Source: Spirochaetales bacterium (GTDB lineage: Bacteria > Spirochaetota > Spirochaetia > SZUA-6 > RPPD01). Taken from it: DNA of 60,823 nucleotides. Under the pieces are notes generated by a model that did not search any database, was not told where the DNA came from, and saw nothing but the letters and a program-made list of their open reading frames with translations. The stretch lies in contig JAFGSW010000043.1 in the NCBI GenBank assembly GCA_016934415.1, forward strand, positions 1 through 60,823, written 5' to 3'. Below are positions 24,398-33,479 of this stretch, in pieces. Made by a program: the position numbers and the translations under genes. Numbering within the stretch: position 1 is the first letter of the stretch; the number at the start of each line of letters is the position of its first letter.

Positions 24398-26263
24398 ATG
24401 CCGAATAAGAAAAAGGGAGTGGAATCGAAAGGGGCTGAAGGAAGCACGGGGGGAAGGGCTCGGGACCGGAACGAGCTCCTCTTTGAAATTTCCTGGGAAG
24501 TATGCAACCAGATCGGCGGCATTTACTCGGTCCTCCGCTCCAAGGCGCCGGTGATGGTGGAACGTTGGGGGGAACGCTATACCCTGCTCGGCCCCTACTT
24601 CGAACAGCCCGCCCTCTCGGAATTTGAAATTGAGAGCGGTGGGGACGACGAAATTTCGCGGTGCCTGGCACGATTGAACCGGTCCGGCCTTGAGGCCTAC
24701 CTGGGTAGGTGGCTGGTCACCGGCAATCCGCGCGCCGTGCTTTTCAATGTCTTTTCGGTTTACGACAAGCTGGCGGAGATCAGACGCGAGTTCTGGCAAA
24801 GATGGGGCATTGACATTCCCCAGAACGACGACCTCATGAACCAGGCGTTCGCCTTCGGGTATTGCCTGAGACGTTTTTTCAATGAGCTGTACGCGGGGAG
24901 GGGAACGGGCCGGATCACGGCTCATTTTCATGAATGGCTTTCAGGGGCGGCCGTCGAGCTCCTGCGCTCGGATCGTCTCCCCATGGGGATCGTCTTCACC
25001 ACCCACGCCACCCTGCTCGGACGCTACATCGCCACCAATGACGAGGGCTTTTCCGAGCGGCTGCCGCGACTCGACTGGGAAAGGGAGGCCCGGCAGTACG
25101 CCATCGAAGCGCGGGTGAGCTTGGAGCGGTCGGCGGCGCTGCACGCGCACTGTTTCACCACGGTGAGCGAAGTCACGGCCCGGGAGTGCGTCCAGTTCCT
25201 GGGGAGAAAGCCGGATATCATAACTCCCAATGGCCTCAATATTGAGAGATTCGCCGCCCTCCATGAGTTCCAGAACCTGCACCGGGAGTACAAGGAAAAG
25301 ATCACTCAGTTCGTCATGGGGCATTTTTTCCCGAGCTACAGTTTTGATTTGGACAAGACCATCTTCTGTTTCACATCCGGGCGGTTCGAATATCGGAACA
25401 AGGGATTCGATGTGACCCTGGAAGCGCTCTCCCGGCTCAACCAGAGAATGAAGACGGCCGGCAGCCCGGTCACGATCGTCATGTTTTTCATCACCAAACG
25501 GCCGTTCTACAGCATGAACCCGACCGTTATGCATGAGCGGGCTCTGGTCGAGGAATTGCGTCATACCTGCAACGCCATGCTCAAGCAGGTGCAGGAACGG
25601 CTGATCTACGAAGTCGCCGCCCGGCAAGAGCACACTCTGCCCCCGCTCAATACGTTCATAGACGATTACTGGATCCTGCGTCTGAAGAGGACGCTCGCTT
25701 CGTTCAAGACCGATCGGCTGCCCATCGTCGTCACCCACAACCTGGTGGACGACGCCCATGACGAGATCCTTGAGTTTTTGCGCCGGACACGACTCGTCAA
25801 CGGAGAGGCGGACCGGGTGAAGATCGTCTACCATCCCGATTTCATTACGCCCACCAACCCGCTCTTCGGCCTCGAATACGGACAATTCGTGCGCGGCTGC
25901 CACCTGGGTATTTTCCCCAGCTCCTACGAGCCGTGGGGCTACACGCCTCTCGAGTGCGTGGCCAACGGCGTGCCGGCCGTCACTTCCGACCTTTCAGGCT
26001 TCGGCGATTACGTCATGCGTTCCATGCCCGACCACGACGAGAGCGGAATCTGGGTCGTGCGCCGTCGCGGCAGAAGTTTCAATGACGCGGCGGAAGAGCT
26101 CGCGGGAAGGCTCCAAGCGTTCGTTGAGTTGACGCGGAGAGAACGAATCGCCCAGCGGAACGCCGTGGAAAACCGCTCCTCGGCCTTCGACTGGCACAAC
26201 CTGGTCGATTTCTACGTCCAGGCGTACGACAAAGCAGAAGCGAGACTTGATAATTCCCCTTAA
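24398..26263 (+). CDS. Glycogen synthase, GT3 family (eukaryote-type)
   Basis: 621 residues. The sequence follows glycosyltransferase family 3, the yeast/animal glycogen synthase family, rather than GlgA (GT5). It has FEISWEVCNQIGGIYSVLRS near residue 28, HFHEWLSGAAVELLRS, FTTHATLLGRYIATNDEGF, HCFTTVSEVTARECVQFLGR and the acceptor-side FTSGRFEYRNKGFDVTLEAL. The C-terminal sugar-nucleotide region includes FPSSYEPWGYTPLECVANGV and TSDLSGFGDYV. It adds glucose from a nucleotide sugar to alpha-1,4-glucan. The eukaryotic enzymes are about 700 residues; here the C-terminal phosphoregulatory tail is absent. The ATG has GAAGGTGAG upstream. The first 25 residues are lysine/glycine-rich and probably flexible. 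Confidence 0.9.
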   Translation: MPNKKKGVESKGAEGSTGGRARDRNELLFEISWEVCNQIGGIYSVLRSKAPVMVERWGERYTLLGPYFEQPALSEFEIESGGDDEISRCLARLNRSGLEAYLGRWLVTGNPRAVLFNVFSVYDKLAEIRREFWQRWGIDIPQNDDLMNQAFAFGYCLRRFFNELYAGRGTGRITAHFHEWLSGAAVELLRSDRLPMGIVFTTHATLLGRYIATNDEGFSERLPRLDWEREARQYAIEARVSLERSAALHAHCFTTVSEVTARECVQFLGRKPDIITPNGLNIERFAALHEFQNLHREYKEKITQFVMGHFFPSYSFDLDKTIFCFTSGRFEYRNKGFDVTLEALSRLNQRMKTAGSPVTIVMFFITKRPFYSMNPTVMHERALVEELRHTCNAMLKQVQERLIYEVAARQEHTLPPLNTFIDDYWILRLKRTLASFKTDRLPIVVTHNLVDDAHDEILEFLRRTRLVNGEADRVKIVYHPDFITPTNPLFGLEYGQFVRGCHLGIFPSSYEPWGYTPLECVANGVPAVTSDLSGFGDYVMRSMPDHDESGIWVVRRRGRSFNDAAEELAGRLQAFVELTRRERIAQRNAVENRSSAFDWHNLVDFYVQAYDKAEARLDNSP

Positions 26264-26376
26264 ATAGTGCATTATGGGTCATGAAGGGTTTTTTCAACCT
26301 TTATAAAAAAGGCGACGGCCTGTTGACTAAAATCAGACATCTTGGTGCTCGTTTCGCACATTTGTTGGGGGGATGA

Positions 26377-28116
26377 ATGCCGAGAAAAAAAAATATCCTC
26401 GACAACTTGTCGAAAAAGTCGATAGCGGTGAGCTCGGGGAAAGGCGGCGTCGGTAAAACCACCACGGCCGTCAATCTGGCGGTCTATTACGCGAAAAAAG
26501 ACCTGCGCGTCGGCCTCATTGATCTCGATCCCCTCTCAGACATCGCCATCCTTCTCGACCTTGAGGAACCGGAGGCGATTTTTAAAGACGCCTTCGATAC
26601 ACGGAAGAAGGATTTTAAATCGCACGTTCATCGAGTGTTCGATCGACTCGACCTCATTTTTCCGGCATCAAAACTCAGAAAAAACGACAGCCTTTCCCTG
26701 CTCGAAAAGCTCTACACGAAATTCGTCCGGGAGCTCGACTCGTCCTACGACGTTCTCATTTTCGACCTGCCGGCGGGCATCCGGTACGACGACAACCTGA
26801 TTTTCCTGCATTACGCCGATCACCTCGTCCTTGTCACCAATGCCGAGCCCACCGCCCACGTTTCGGCGGGCGGGTATTTGAAGAGCGTGATCGAGCACGA
26901 ACCGGGAATTTCGGTTCACCTCTGGCACAACAAATACAGCCGGCTTCCGGGCCAGACCTTCAACCCGTCGGACGTCATCGGCAACTACAATAAAAACGTC
27001 GCCCGGGAGGAACGGATCGACGAGGAGGTGAGGGAGCGGGTGAACGACATCGCCTTTATCCCCGTCGACGCCGCCCTCGATCTCCTCCAGACGCACCCTT
27101 CTCCATCGCTCAACCTTCTGAGAAGCATTCTCGATGTATCGGAATTCTTCCAGGAACGCCGACTTGAAGACCTGGCCGCGCACATCAAGCTTTCGCCGAA
27201 ATTGTTCGACATCATTAAGTATTTCCTGCTCCATACGGAGAAGATAGCACATGTCGCCGAGTACCTCGAATCATTCGGCGAATACCTGAAAACGGTCCTC
27301 CTCCAGGACGCCGTGTTCCGCGAGCGGCAGGCGCTCGGACGGGGAAAGCTCGAGCGCGTGTCCGGATTGGAGCTTTTCACGGAACCCGAGCGAAGGCTTC
27401 TCGAAACCTATCTCACCAGGGTGAAGGTGGACGGCGTGCTGACCCTCGCCAACCGGCTCATCAGCCTGTTGGAAAAGGCGATCCGGCAGGAGGACGAGGC
27501 CAGGCGCGGCGCGATGATTCAACGGACCATGGATTACCACAAACTCATCGACGCCGCCATCGGCCGTCTGCTTTTAGCTCTCAATGTGCGGAAAAAGGAG
27601 ATGGGCACCGACGTGCGCAACGCGGGCGGTATCCTGCTCTTCTACTTCTCGCTCTACAAGCTCTTTCAATCGAAAACGATCCTCAGGGTGATCGTCGATT
27701 TCATTCCCCGCCGGAAAAACAGCCGGGGCCATGTCATCCGTGACAAGCACCGGCAGATCAGGGACCTGATCCAGAAAAACAAGGAATACGAAGCCCGCTA
27801 TTTCCAGCTTATTAAAACACTCTATCCCGTGGTGAGCAAGCAAGTGTCGACCGTGGTGGACACCTTCAGGTTGAACGAGCTCGTTCTCAAGGACAAGGAC
27901 GGACGCGTCAACAAGGCGGCCTATCTCAACCTGTTTACCAATTTCATTCATGAGACCGTCAACAGCGGCCTTTCCGTGATCGTGGGATTCAGGCGGCGTC
28001 CGGCCGCCCGGGCGTTCTCCGCCGCGGCGGAGGCGCTCCTCGAGCGATTGGACGCGTCCGCGCCGCCCGACAAACGGGTTATCGAGGGAGGCAGGCTCAA
28101 GGCGTCGGGATATTGA
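26377..28116 (+). CDS. MinD/ParA-type ATPase with a long helical C-terminal domain
   Basis: 579 residues. Residues 14-260 are a SIMIBI ATPase: deviant Walker A SSGKGGVGKTTTAV (Lys22 and Lys27), switch I-like LIDLDPLSDIA (Asp49, Asp51) and Walker B VLIFDLPAG (Asp130). The MinD/FlhG-like nucleotide pocket is complete. The remaining 310 residues are helical, charged and unlike MinD, FlhG or ParA. They include YLLHTEK-type helices and VRNAGGILLFYFSLYKLFQS. There is no obvious amphipathic membrane-targeting tail; the C-terminus ends in GRLKASGY. Such ATPases place or partition large structures (division site, flagella, chromosomes). The ATG is preceded by GGGGGG. It converges on the PilZ gene 13 bases away. 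Confidence 0.8.
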   Translation: MPRKKNILDNLSKKSIAVSSGKGGVGKTTTAVNLAVYYAKKDLRVGLIDLDPLSDIAILLDLEEPEAIFKDAFDTRKKDFKSHVHRVFDRLDLIFPASKLRKNDSLSLLEKLYTKFVRELDSSYDVLIFDLPAGIRYDDNLIFLHYADHLVLVTNAEPTAHVSAGGYLKSVIEHEPGISVHLWHNKYSRLPGQTFNPSDVIGNYNKNVAREERIDEEVRERVNDIAFIPVDAALDLLQTHPSPSLNLLRSILDVSEFFQERRLEDLAAHIKLSPKLFDIIKYFLLHTEKIAHVAEYLESFGEYLKTVLLQDAVFRERQALGRGKLERVSGLELFTEPERRLLETYLTRVKVDGVLTLANRLISLLEKAIRQEDEARRGAMIQRTMDYHKLIDAAIGRLLLALNVRKKEMGTDVRNAGGILLFYFSLYKLFQSKTILRVIVDFIPRRKNSRGHVIRDKHRQIRDLIQKNKEYEARYFQLIKTLYPVVSKQVSTVVDTFRLNELVLKDKDGRVNKAAYLNLFTNFIHETVNSGLSVIVGFRRRPAARAFSAAAEALLERLDASAPPDKRVIEGGRLKASGY

Positions 28117-28129
28117 GGGAACGAGGCGT

Positions 28130-28882
28130 TTACTCCTCGCCGCGCGCGGCCGGGCGCTCAACCTGTTGGCGCAGCTTGCGGAAGGGGCGTTCCATCAGAT
28201 AGGTAAAAAGACGGTGATGGGCGTCTTCATTGAAATACGTGAATTCCATGCCGACGCTTCCCCCGGCGCGGCTGATCTTGCATTCAAGCGATATAACGTG
28301 CTCGCCGATCTGGAGCGAGCAATGGGGGATCGTATCGCCATCCTCAAGACCGGAGGCCATTGAGGGCTCGAGCGGCGTAAACATGATTCCTTGAATGGAG
28401 ACGTCAACGACGCGGCCGGTCACGATCGTACCGGTGTGCGGATTGGTGAACAGTATCTGGAACACTTCGTCCTGCTCGGGAATAACGCGCATGAAGCGTC
28501 GGTTTTCCTTCACCGAACGGTAGCGCTTGAAGATCTCCATGAGGCGATAGATTTCGCGCTTGTCATTGGCGTCGTAGTCGATGATGCCGTTGACCCCGAG
28601 GTAGATGGCTTTGGCCGCCTCCTCGAAAGGGAACTGGTTCGCGTTGATGAGCACGACGATCGTTTGCTCCTTGGATTTATCGTCACGGAGGAGCTTCACG
28701 ATGGGCTTCCAATGGCGGGGGAAATCGGCGATATCGAAGACGATCAGGTCGTATTCTTCCTTGAGCAGGTCGAAGAGCCGAGACGTGTCGCTCTCATGGA
28801 CGATTTCGAAGGAGAGGGGCAAGAGGTGGTAGGAGAGATTCTGGACCAGCGACTCGTTTCTCGTAAAAATGATCGTCTTCAC
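28130..28882 (-). CDS. Pseudo-receiver plus PilZ domain protein (probable c-di-GMP effector)
   Basis: 250 residues from GTG 28882 (a GTG at 28894 would add four). Residues 1-115 look like a response-regulator receiver: IIFTRNESLVQN, YDLIVFDIADF with Asp50 at the phosphorylation position, IVVLINANQFPFEEAAKAIY. However, the acidic pair after strand 1 is replaced (TRNES) and the conserved Lys is not evident, so phosphorylation is doubtful. Residues about 130-240 are a PilZ domain with the c-di-GMP motifs RRFMR (RxxxR) and DVSIQG (D/N-x-S-x-x-G). PilZ proteins bind cyclic di-GMP and change motility or envelope behaviour. It lies one base after the stop of the upstream secreted-protein gene. Confidence 0.82.
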   Translation of the reverse strand: MKTIIFTRNESLVQNLSYHLLPLSFEIVHESDTSRLFDLLKEEYDLIVFDIADFPRHWKPIVKLLRDDKSKEQTIVVLINANQFPFEEAAKAIYLGVNGIIDYDANDKREIYRLMEIFKRYRSVKENRRFMRVIPEQDEVFQILFTNPHTGTIVTGRVVDVSIQGIMFTPLEPSMASGLEDGDTIPHCSLQIGEHVISLECKISRAGGSVGMEFTYFNEDAHHRLFTYLMERPFRKLRQQVERPAARGEE

Positions 28883-28883
28883 G

Positions 28884-29843
28884 TCACCTGGCACCCGAGT
28901 TGAGATTTTCCACCTGGTAACTCACTATCTCCCAGATCCCGTTGTTGCGGCGCAAGGTGTAGCGATAGGTGCGAACCTCCTGGTAATCGGGATGATTGTA
29001 CACCTGCCTCACTTGAACGGATGCGTCGGTCGCCGTGTAGCTGGTTTTTTGAACGGAGAAGGACGACGCGAGGAGAACCAAATCGCCTTCCGACTTGAGC
29101 GCCATGATCTGTTTTCGGTACGAGTCGATTTTGGCCTTTTTCTCAGACTCGGAGAGTCGGTTGAACTGGTCCCGGCCGTTCGGCGAGGTACGAAGCGCGC
29201 TGTTGATGTAGAGCGCCTCCAGGTTGATGTAAAGAAAAAATTTACTCCAATTGCCCTCTTCCCGGGCTTTCAGCGTGTAGATCACCACCTTGTCCGGCGG
29301 CAGGTCGCCGCGTTCGGCAGCCCGGTCGAGCTGGATCTCGACGGCCGCTTTCTCCGCGGGGGACGAGGTCGCCGGCCGGATGTTGAGGGTAAGCGTGTTG
29401 GACTGAAGGGAGCTCGAATCGCCGGAAAGGAACAGATCCGGATAAAAGCGCACCTGCACGACGTAGAGGCCGGGGTTGTTCAATGTGACGAAATCCTTGA
29501 AGCGGACCACCAAGCTGTATTCCTCTCCCGGGGCGAGGCTCAGGTCGCGGTACAGAATGGGTTTCAGGGAGTTGCGGTTGTTCTCGAACGAGTCGGAATG
29601 GAAATTGGTCATCCGGTTAAGCGCCGTGCGGACGTCGAAGTCGAAACTGAACGCCCGGTTGTCCGCGATTCGAAACTGCTGGGTGTCGACCGAGCTGTTT
29701 TCAAGCGTTATCTTGATATCGATGTCGTCGTTTAGAAAATAAATCTTCTGCTCAACCAGGCGAATGCCGACGGTGATGTCCGCGGCCCAGGCGAGGTTGT
29801 ACAACGCCGCGAAAAGGAGTATACACATGACTGTCTTTTTCAA
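28884..29843 (-). CDS. Secreted protein with beta-sandwich N-domain and NTF2-like C-terminus
   Basis: 319 residues. I choose TTG 29843: GGGAG lies seven bases before it, and it yields a textbook signal peptide (MKKTVMCILLF...NLAWA-AD). The in-frame ATG at 29864 would add residues with no signal-like order. The mature N-terminal part (VGIRLVEQKIYFLNDDIDIK, ITLENSSV, GEEYSLVVRFKDF, GLYVVQVRFYPDLF) looks like an immunoglobulin-like or BsuPI-like beta sandwich. The last 120 residues resemble an NTF2/SnoaL-like cone fold ending in YRYTLRRNNGIWEIVSYQVE. No catalytic motif is seen, so it is probably a periplasmic or surface protein. It is divergent from mfd and upstream of the PilZ gene. Confidence 0.72.
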   Translation of the reverse strand: MKKTVMCILLFAALYNLAWAADITVGIRLVEQKIYFLNDDIDIKITLENSSVDTQQFRIADNRAFSFDFDVRTALNRMTNFHSDSFENNRNSLKPILYRDLSLAPGEEYSLVVRFKDFVTLNNPGLYVVQVRFYPDLFLSGDSSSLQSNTLTLNIRPATSSPAEKAAVEIQLDRAAERGDLPPDKVVIYTLKAREEGNWSKFFLYINLEALYINSALRTSPNGRDQFNRLSESEKKAKIDSYRKQIMALKSEGDLVLLASSFSVQKTSYTATDASVQVRQVYNHPDYQEVRTYRYTLRRNNGIWEIVSYQVENLNSGAR

Positions 29844-30001
29844 GGTTACGCTCCCGCTGCGCATCGCCCCGAAAGTTCGGGGAACGAACGCATCTGCAAA
29901 ACAGGATGCCGGATGTCCGCGTTGAAACGGAACCAGCCGTCGCCCCGCGCCCTCTTCATGAGCCGGCGGAAAGGCGCCTGCTACATTATCGGTCGAATTC
30001 A

Positions 30002-33000
30002 ATGATAGGATTATTTTTTAATAAAGTAAAGGCGCTCCTCAACGGCCACGGGCCGTACCGGAAACTGCGATCAATGGCGGAGAACCGCTCCCTGCCGGTA
30101 TCCATTCGCGGCGTAGAAAGGGGATTCCTGCCGTTTCTCGTTTCCGCCCTGCGCGAGGATATGGGTGAGGCCCTCCTCGTCATCGTTCCCGATGAACGGG
30201 AAGCCGAGGATATCCGCGAGGACTTAAGCCTCTTCCTGGGGGATCGCGTCCTCTTTTTCCCCGCCTGGCAAAACCTCCCCTACGCCGACGTTCCCTCCCA
30301 GGAGGCCGTCTTCCAGGAACGGGCCAAAACCCTGAGCCTCCTTCCCGGCCCCGGCGGCAGCGTCGCGGTCGCCCCCCTGCGCGCCGCCCTCGGACTTCTT
30401 CCACCGCCGGACTTTTTCGCGCGTACCGTCGTCGCCATCGAGCGGGGGGGGCGATTGAATACGACGGAGTTCGAACGGAAATTATCGGCACTCGGCTACA
30501 ACCGTGTGCCGCGCGTAAGCCTGCCGGGGGAATTCGCCGTTCGCGGCGAGGTGGTGGACGTTTTCGCGCCGCAGGAAGCCAAACCCTGGCGGGTGCTCCT
30601 CGACTTCGAGACGATCGACGCCTTGAAGGAATTCGATCCGGTCACCCAGCTCTCCGAACGGCCGCGGGACAGGATGACCGTTTCCCCCGTGCACGAATAC
30701 TTGATAACGCCTACCTCGTCCCGCGCCTTCCTCGCCAACGCGGCGGCCGAGGGAATCGGGGAGGAGGAAGCCGAAGAGCTTCTCAGGCGGTTGAGAGACA
30801 CCCCGGAGGAGGTCGGTCTCGAGTACTACATCCCGCTGTTCTTCCCCGGAGCGGCCACGCTCGCCGATTACCTTCCCCGCGACGGGCTCGTTCTCCTCGT
30901 CGACGAGGAGCGGCTCGAGGCAATGGCGGAGACCGTATGGCGAGAATACCGCCACCAGCACCGCCTTGCGCAAGGGGAGCGGAAACCGGTCGCGCGGCCC
31001 GAGCGGCTGCTCGCCGCGTACGGACCGGCCTACGCGGAACGCGCAGCCGCGCTGCGGTTCGGCTTGCGCCGGGAAGGAGAGGAAGAGAAGGGGAGCCGTT
31101 CGGTCTCGTTCGCCTGCGATCCGCCCCGATCCTATTTCGGCAACCTCGAGTATTTCGAGGAGGAGATCGACGCGCTCATTCGAGCGGGCTACGCCATCGC
31201 GCTGTTCGCGGATTACGAAGCCCAGGCCGTGCGCCTGAGTCACATCCTCAAGGGCCGACCTCTCGAGATTCTGCCGCACAGGCTCGGGTTCGGATTCGGC
31301 CTTCCGGATCTCAAGATTATGGTCATCGTCGAAAACGAGATTTTCCGCAGGAAAAAAAGAATCGCCCGCGTTCTGCGCGGCGCCGAGACGGAAAAGATCG
31401 ATTCATTCATCGACCTGGAGGAGGGCGATTTCGTCGTTCACCTGCGGCACGGCATCGGCTGCTTTCTGGGAATCGAACGTGTGAAATCGAGCTCATTCGA
31501 GCGGGACTACATCAAAATCGAATATGCGGACAAGGAGCTCCTCTTTCTCCCGGTCGAGCAGGTGAACCTGATCGACCGGTACGTCGCGCCCGGAGGCAAA
31601 CGGCCGCGCCTCGATAAAATCGGAGGCCGGTCCTGGAAGCGCCGGAAGGAAAAGGTGAAGCGCTCGGTGGCCGAGCTCGCCGAGAGGCTTCTCAGGCTTT
31701 ATTCGATCCGGAAGAACGCGCCCGGCTATTCTTTCCCCAAGGACACCGAGTGGCAGGAGCAGTTCGAAGCGGGGTTTCCGTACGAGGAGACGTCCGACCA
31801 GCTTGCCTGCATCGGCGACGTGAAGCGGGACATGGAGCAGCCGTCCCCCATGGACCGGTTGGTGTGCGGCGACGTCGGGTACGGGAAGACCGAGATCGCA
31901 CTGCGGGCCGCCTTCAAGGCGGTGATGGGCGGCAAGCAGGTGGCGGTTCTCGCCCCCACCACCATTCTGGCCGAACAGCATTACGGGACGTTCACGGAAA
32001 GGCTGGAACGCTTCCCGGTGCGGGTGAAAATGCTCTCCCGTTTCGTCAAGCGCCCGGAGCAAAAGAAAACCCTCGACGAATTAGGACGGAACGAGGTCGA
32101 TGTCGTCATCGGCACCCACCGCATCGTACAAAATGACGTCCGGTTCAAGAACCTCGGCCTGCTCGTCGTCGACGAGGAGCAGCGGTTCGGCGTGCGCCAC
32201 AAGGAACGGCTCAAGGAGCTCAAGGCCACCGTCGACTGCCTCACCCTTTCCGCCACTCCCATCCCGCGCACGCTCTACATGTCGCTCATGAAGATCCGCG
32301 ACATGTCATTGCTCAACACGCCGCCGCGCAACCGGCTTCCCATCGAGACGTTCGTGGAGGAATGGGGGCGGGACGTCGTCGAGCGGGCGGTGCGGCGGGA
32401 GATCGGCCGCGGCGGCCAGGTCTTCTACCTCCACAACCGGATCGAAAGCATCGGAGAGGTGCACTCCATGCTCGCATCGATGTTCCCCGAGCTGCGCATC
32501 GCGGCGGCCCACGGCCGGATGGAGTCGGAGGAGCTCGAGGACATCATGCGCGATTTCATCCACGGCGGCTACCAGATGCTCCTCTCCACGGCCATCATCG
32601 AGAACGGCATCGACATCCCCAACGTCAACACGATCATCATCGACCGGGCTGACATGTTCGGGATCTCCCAGCTCTATCAGCTGCGCGGCCGGGTGGGGCG
32701 TTCCGACGTGCCGGCTTTCGCCTACCTCCTCTACCCGAAGCGCAAAGCCTTGAGCGAGCGGGCCATGAAACGCCTCAAGATCATCTCCGACTTCACCGAG
32801 CTCGGCTCCGGCTTCAAGATTGCGCTCAAGGATCTGGAGATGCGCGGCGCCGGGAACCTGCTCGGACCGGAACAGCACGGCGACATCCTCGCGGTCGGGT
32901 TCGAAATGTACGTGAAACTGCTTCAGGAAGCGATGAGCGCAATGGAAACGGCCCGGAACGGCGAAGAGCGGTACCGCGGCGAGGAGGTCTTCCTCGAGCT

Positions 33001-33421
33001 CGAATACTCGGGATTCATTCCCGACGCCTATATCCCGGAGCCGATGGAAAAGATGGAGACGTACAAACAGATCGCCTCCATCACAACCGACGAGGAGCTG
33101 GAGGCCGTCCGGGCGCGGATCGAAGACCGCTTCGGTCCATTGCCGAAGGAGCTCGAAAGCATCCTTTCAATCGCCGAGCTCCGCATCATCTGCGCCAAGC
33201 TGGCGGTGAACTCGCTCATCGAGCGGGGGGGTGCGGTCAGGATCGAGTTCTCGAACATTCCACGGATCTCGGCCGACAAGGTCGTGCGGCTCATCCGGGA
33301 GAGCGGCCGGGCGGTATTCCTGAAAAATTCGGCGCCGCAGTGTCTTTTTATCAAGACGGGGAAAATAGGTCTTCAGGAGAAGTCGATCTATTTGAGGGAC
33401 AAGCTGCAGATGCTTCTCTAG
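30002..33421 (+). CDS. mfd: Transcription-repair coupling factor
   Basis: 1139 residues from ATG 30002 (MIGLFFNKVKALL). The in-frame extension to 29906 overlaps the divergent gene and is not protein-like. Domains in order: UvrB-like D1-D3 (about 30-350); RNA-polymerase-interacting CarD-like domain near 500-540 (KIEYADKELLFLPVEQ, NLIDRYV); superfamily 2 translocase with Walker A GDVGYGKTE, motif II VVDEEQRFG and motif III TLSATPIPRTL; second RecA-like lobe (STAIIENGIDIPNVNTIIID, QLYQLRGRVGRSD); C-terminal D7. Mfd removes RNA polymerase stalled at lesions and recruits UvrA. Nothing looks degraded. No ribosome site is visible before the ATG; TACATTAT upstream could be the -10 box of a short-leader transcript. 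Confidence 0.96.
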   Translation: MIGLFFNKVKALLNGHGPYRKLRSMAENRSLPVSIRGVERGFLPFLVSALREDMGEALLVIVPDEREAEDIREDLSLFLGDRVLFFPAWQNLPYADVPSQEAVFQERAKTLSLLPGPGGSVAVAPLRAALGLLPPPDFFARTVVAIERGGRLNTTEFERKLSALGYNRVPRVSLPGEFAVRGEVVDVFAPQEAKPWRVLLDFETIDALKEFDPVTQLSERPRDRMTVSPVHEYLITPTSSRAFLANAAAEGIGEEEAEELLRRLRDTPEEVGLEYYIPLFFPGAATLADYLPRDGLVLLVDEERLEAMAETVWREYRHQHRLAQGERKPVARPERLLAAYGPAYAERAAALRFGLRREGEEEKGSRSVSFACDPPRSYFGNLEYFEEEIDALIRAGYAIALFADYEAQAVRLSHILKGRPLEILPHRLGFGFGLPDLKIMVIVENEIFRRKKRIARVLRGAETEKIDSFIDLEEGDFVVHLRHGIGCFLGIERVKSSSFERDYIKIEYADKELLFLPVEQVNLIDRYVAPGGKRPRLDKIGGRSWKRRKEKVKRSVAELAERLLRLYSIRKNAPGYSFPKDTEWQEQFEAGFPYEETSDQLACIGDVKRDMEQPSPMDRLVCGDVGYGKTEIALRAAFKAVMGGKQVAVLAPTTILAEQHYGTFTERLERFPVRVKMLSRFVKRPEQKKTLDELGRNEVDVVIGTHRIVQNDVRFKNLGLLVVDEEQRFGVRHKERLKELKATVDCLTLSATPIPRTLYMSLMKIRDMSLLNTPPRNRLPIETFVEEWGRDVVERAVRREIGRGGQVFYLHNRIESIGEVHSMLASMFPELRIAAAHGRMESEELEDIMRDFIHGGYQMLLSTAIIENGIDIPNVNTIIIDRADMFGISQLYQLRGRVGRSDVPAFAYLLYPKRKALSERAMKRLKIISDFTELGSGFKIALKDLEMRGAGNLLGPEQHGDILAVGFEMYVKLLQEAMSAMETARNGEERYRGEEVFLELEYSGFIPDAYIPEPMEKMETYKQIASITTDEELEAVRARIEDRFGPLPKELESILSIAELRIICAKLAVNSLIERGGAVRIEFSNIPRISADKVVRLIRESGRAVFLKNSAPQCLFIKTGKIGLQEKSIYLRDKLQMLL

Positions 33422-33479
33422 TTCGATTTAGGTTTACTTGACACTGAACGATGCACGAAAGGCAAGAGGGGGGAGACCG

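Noticed and set aside
26264..26376. A terminator after the glycogen synthase gene (AAGGGTT...AACCTTT)
   Set aside because: The stem is only four to six pairs with mismatches and lacks a T-run in the right place.
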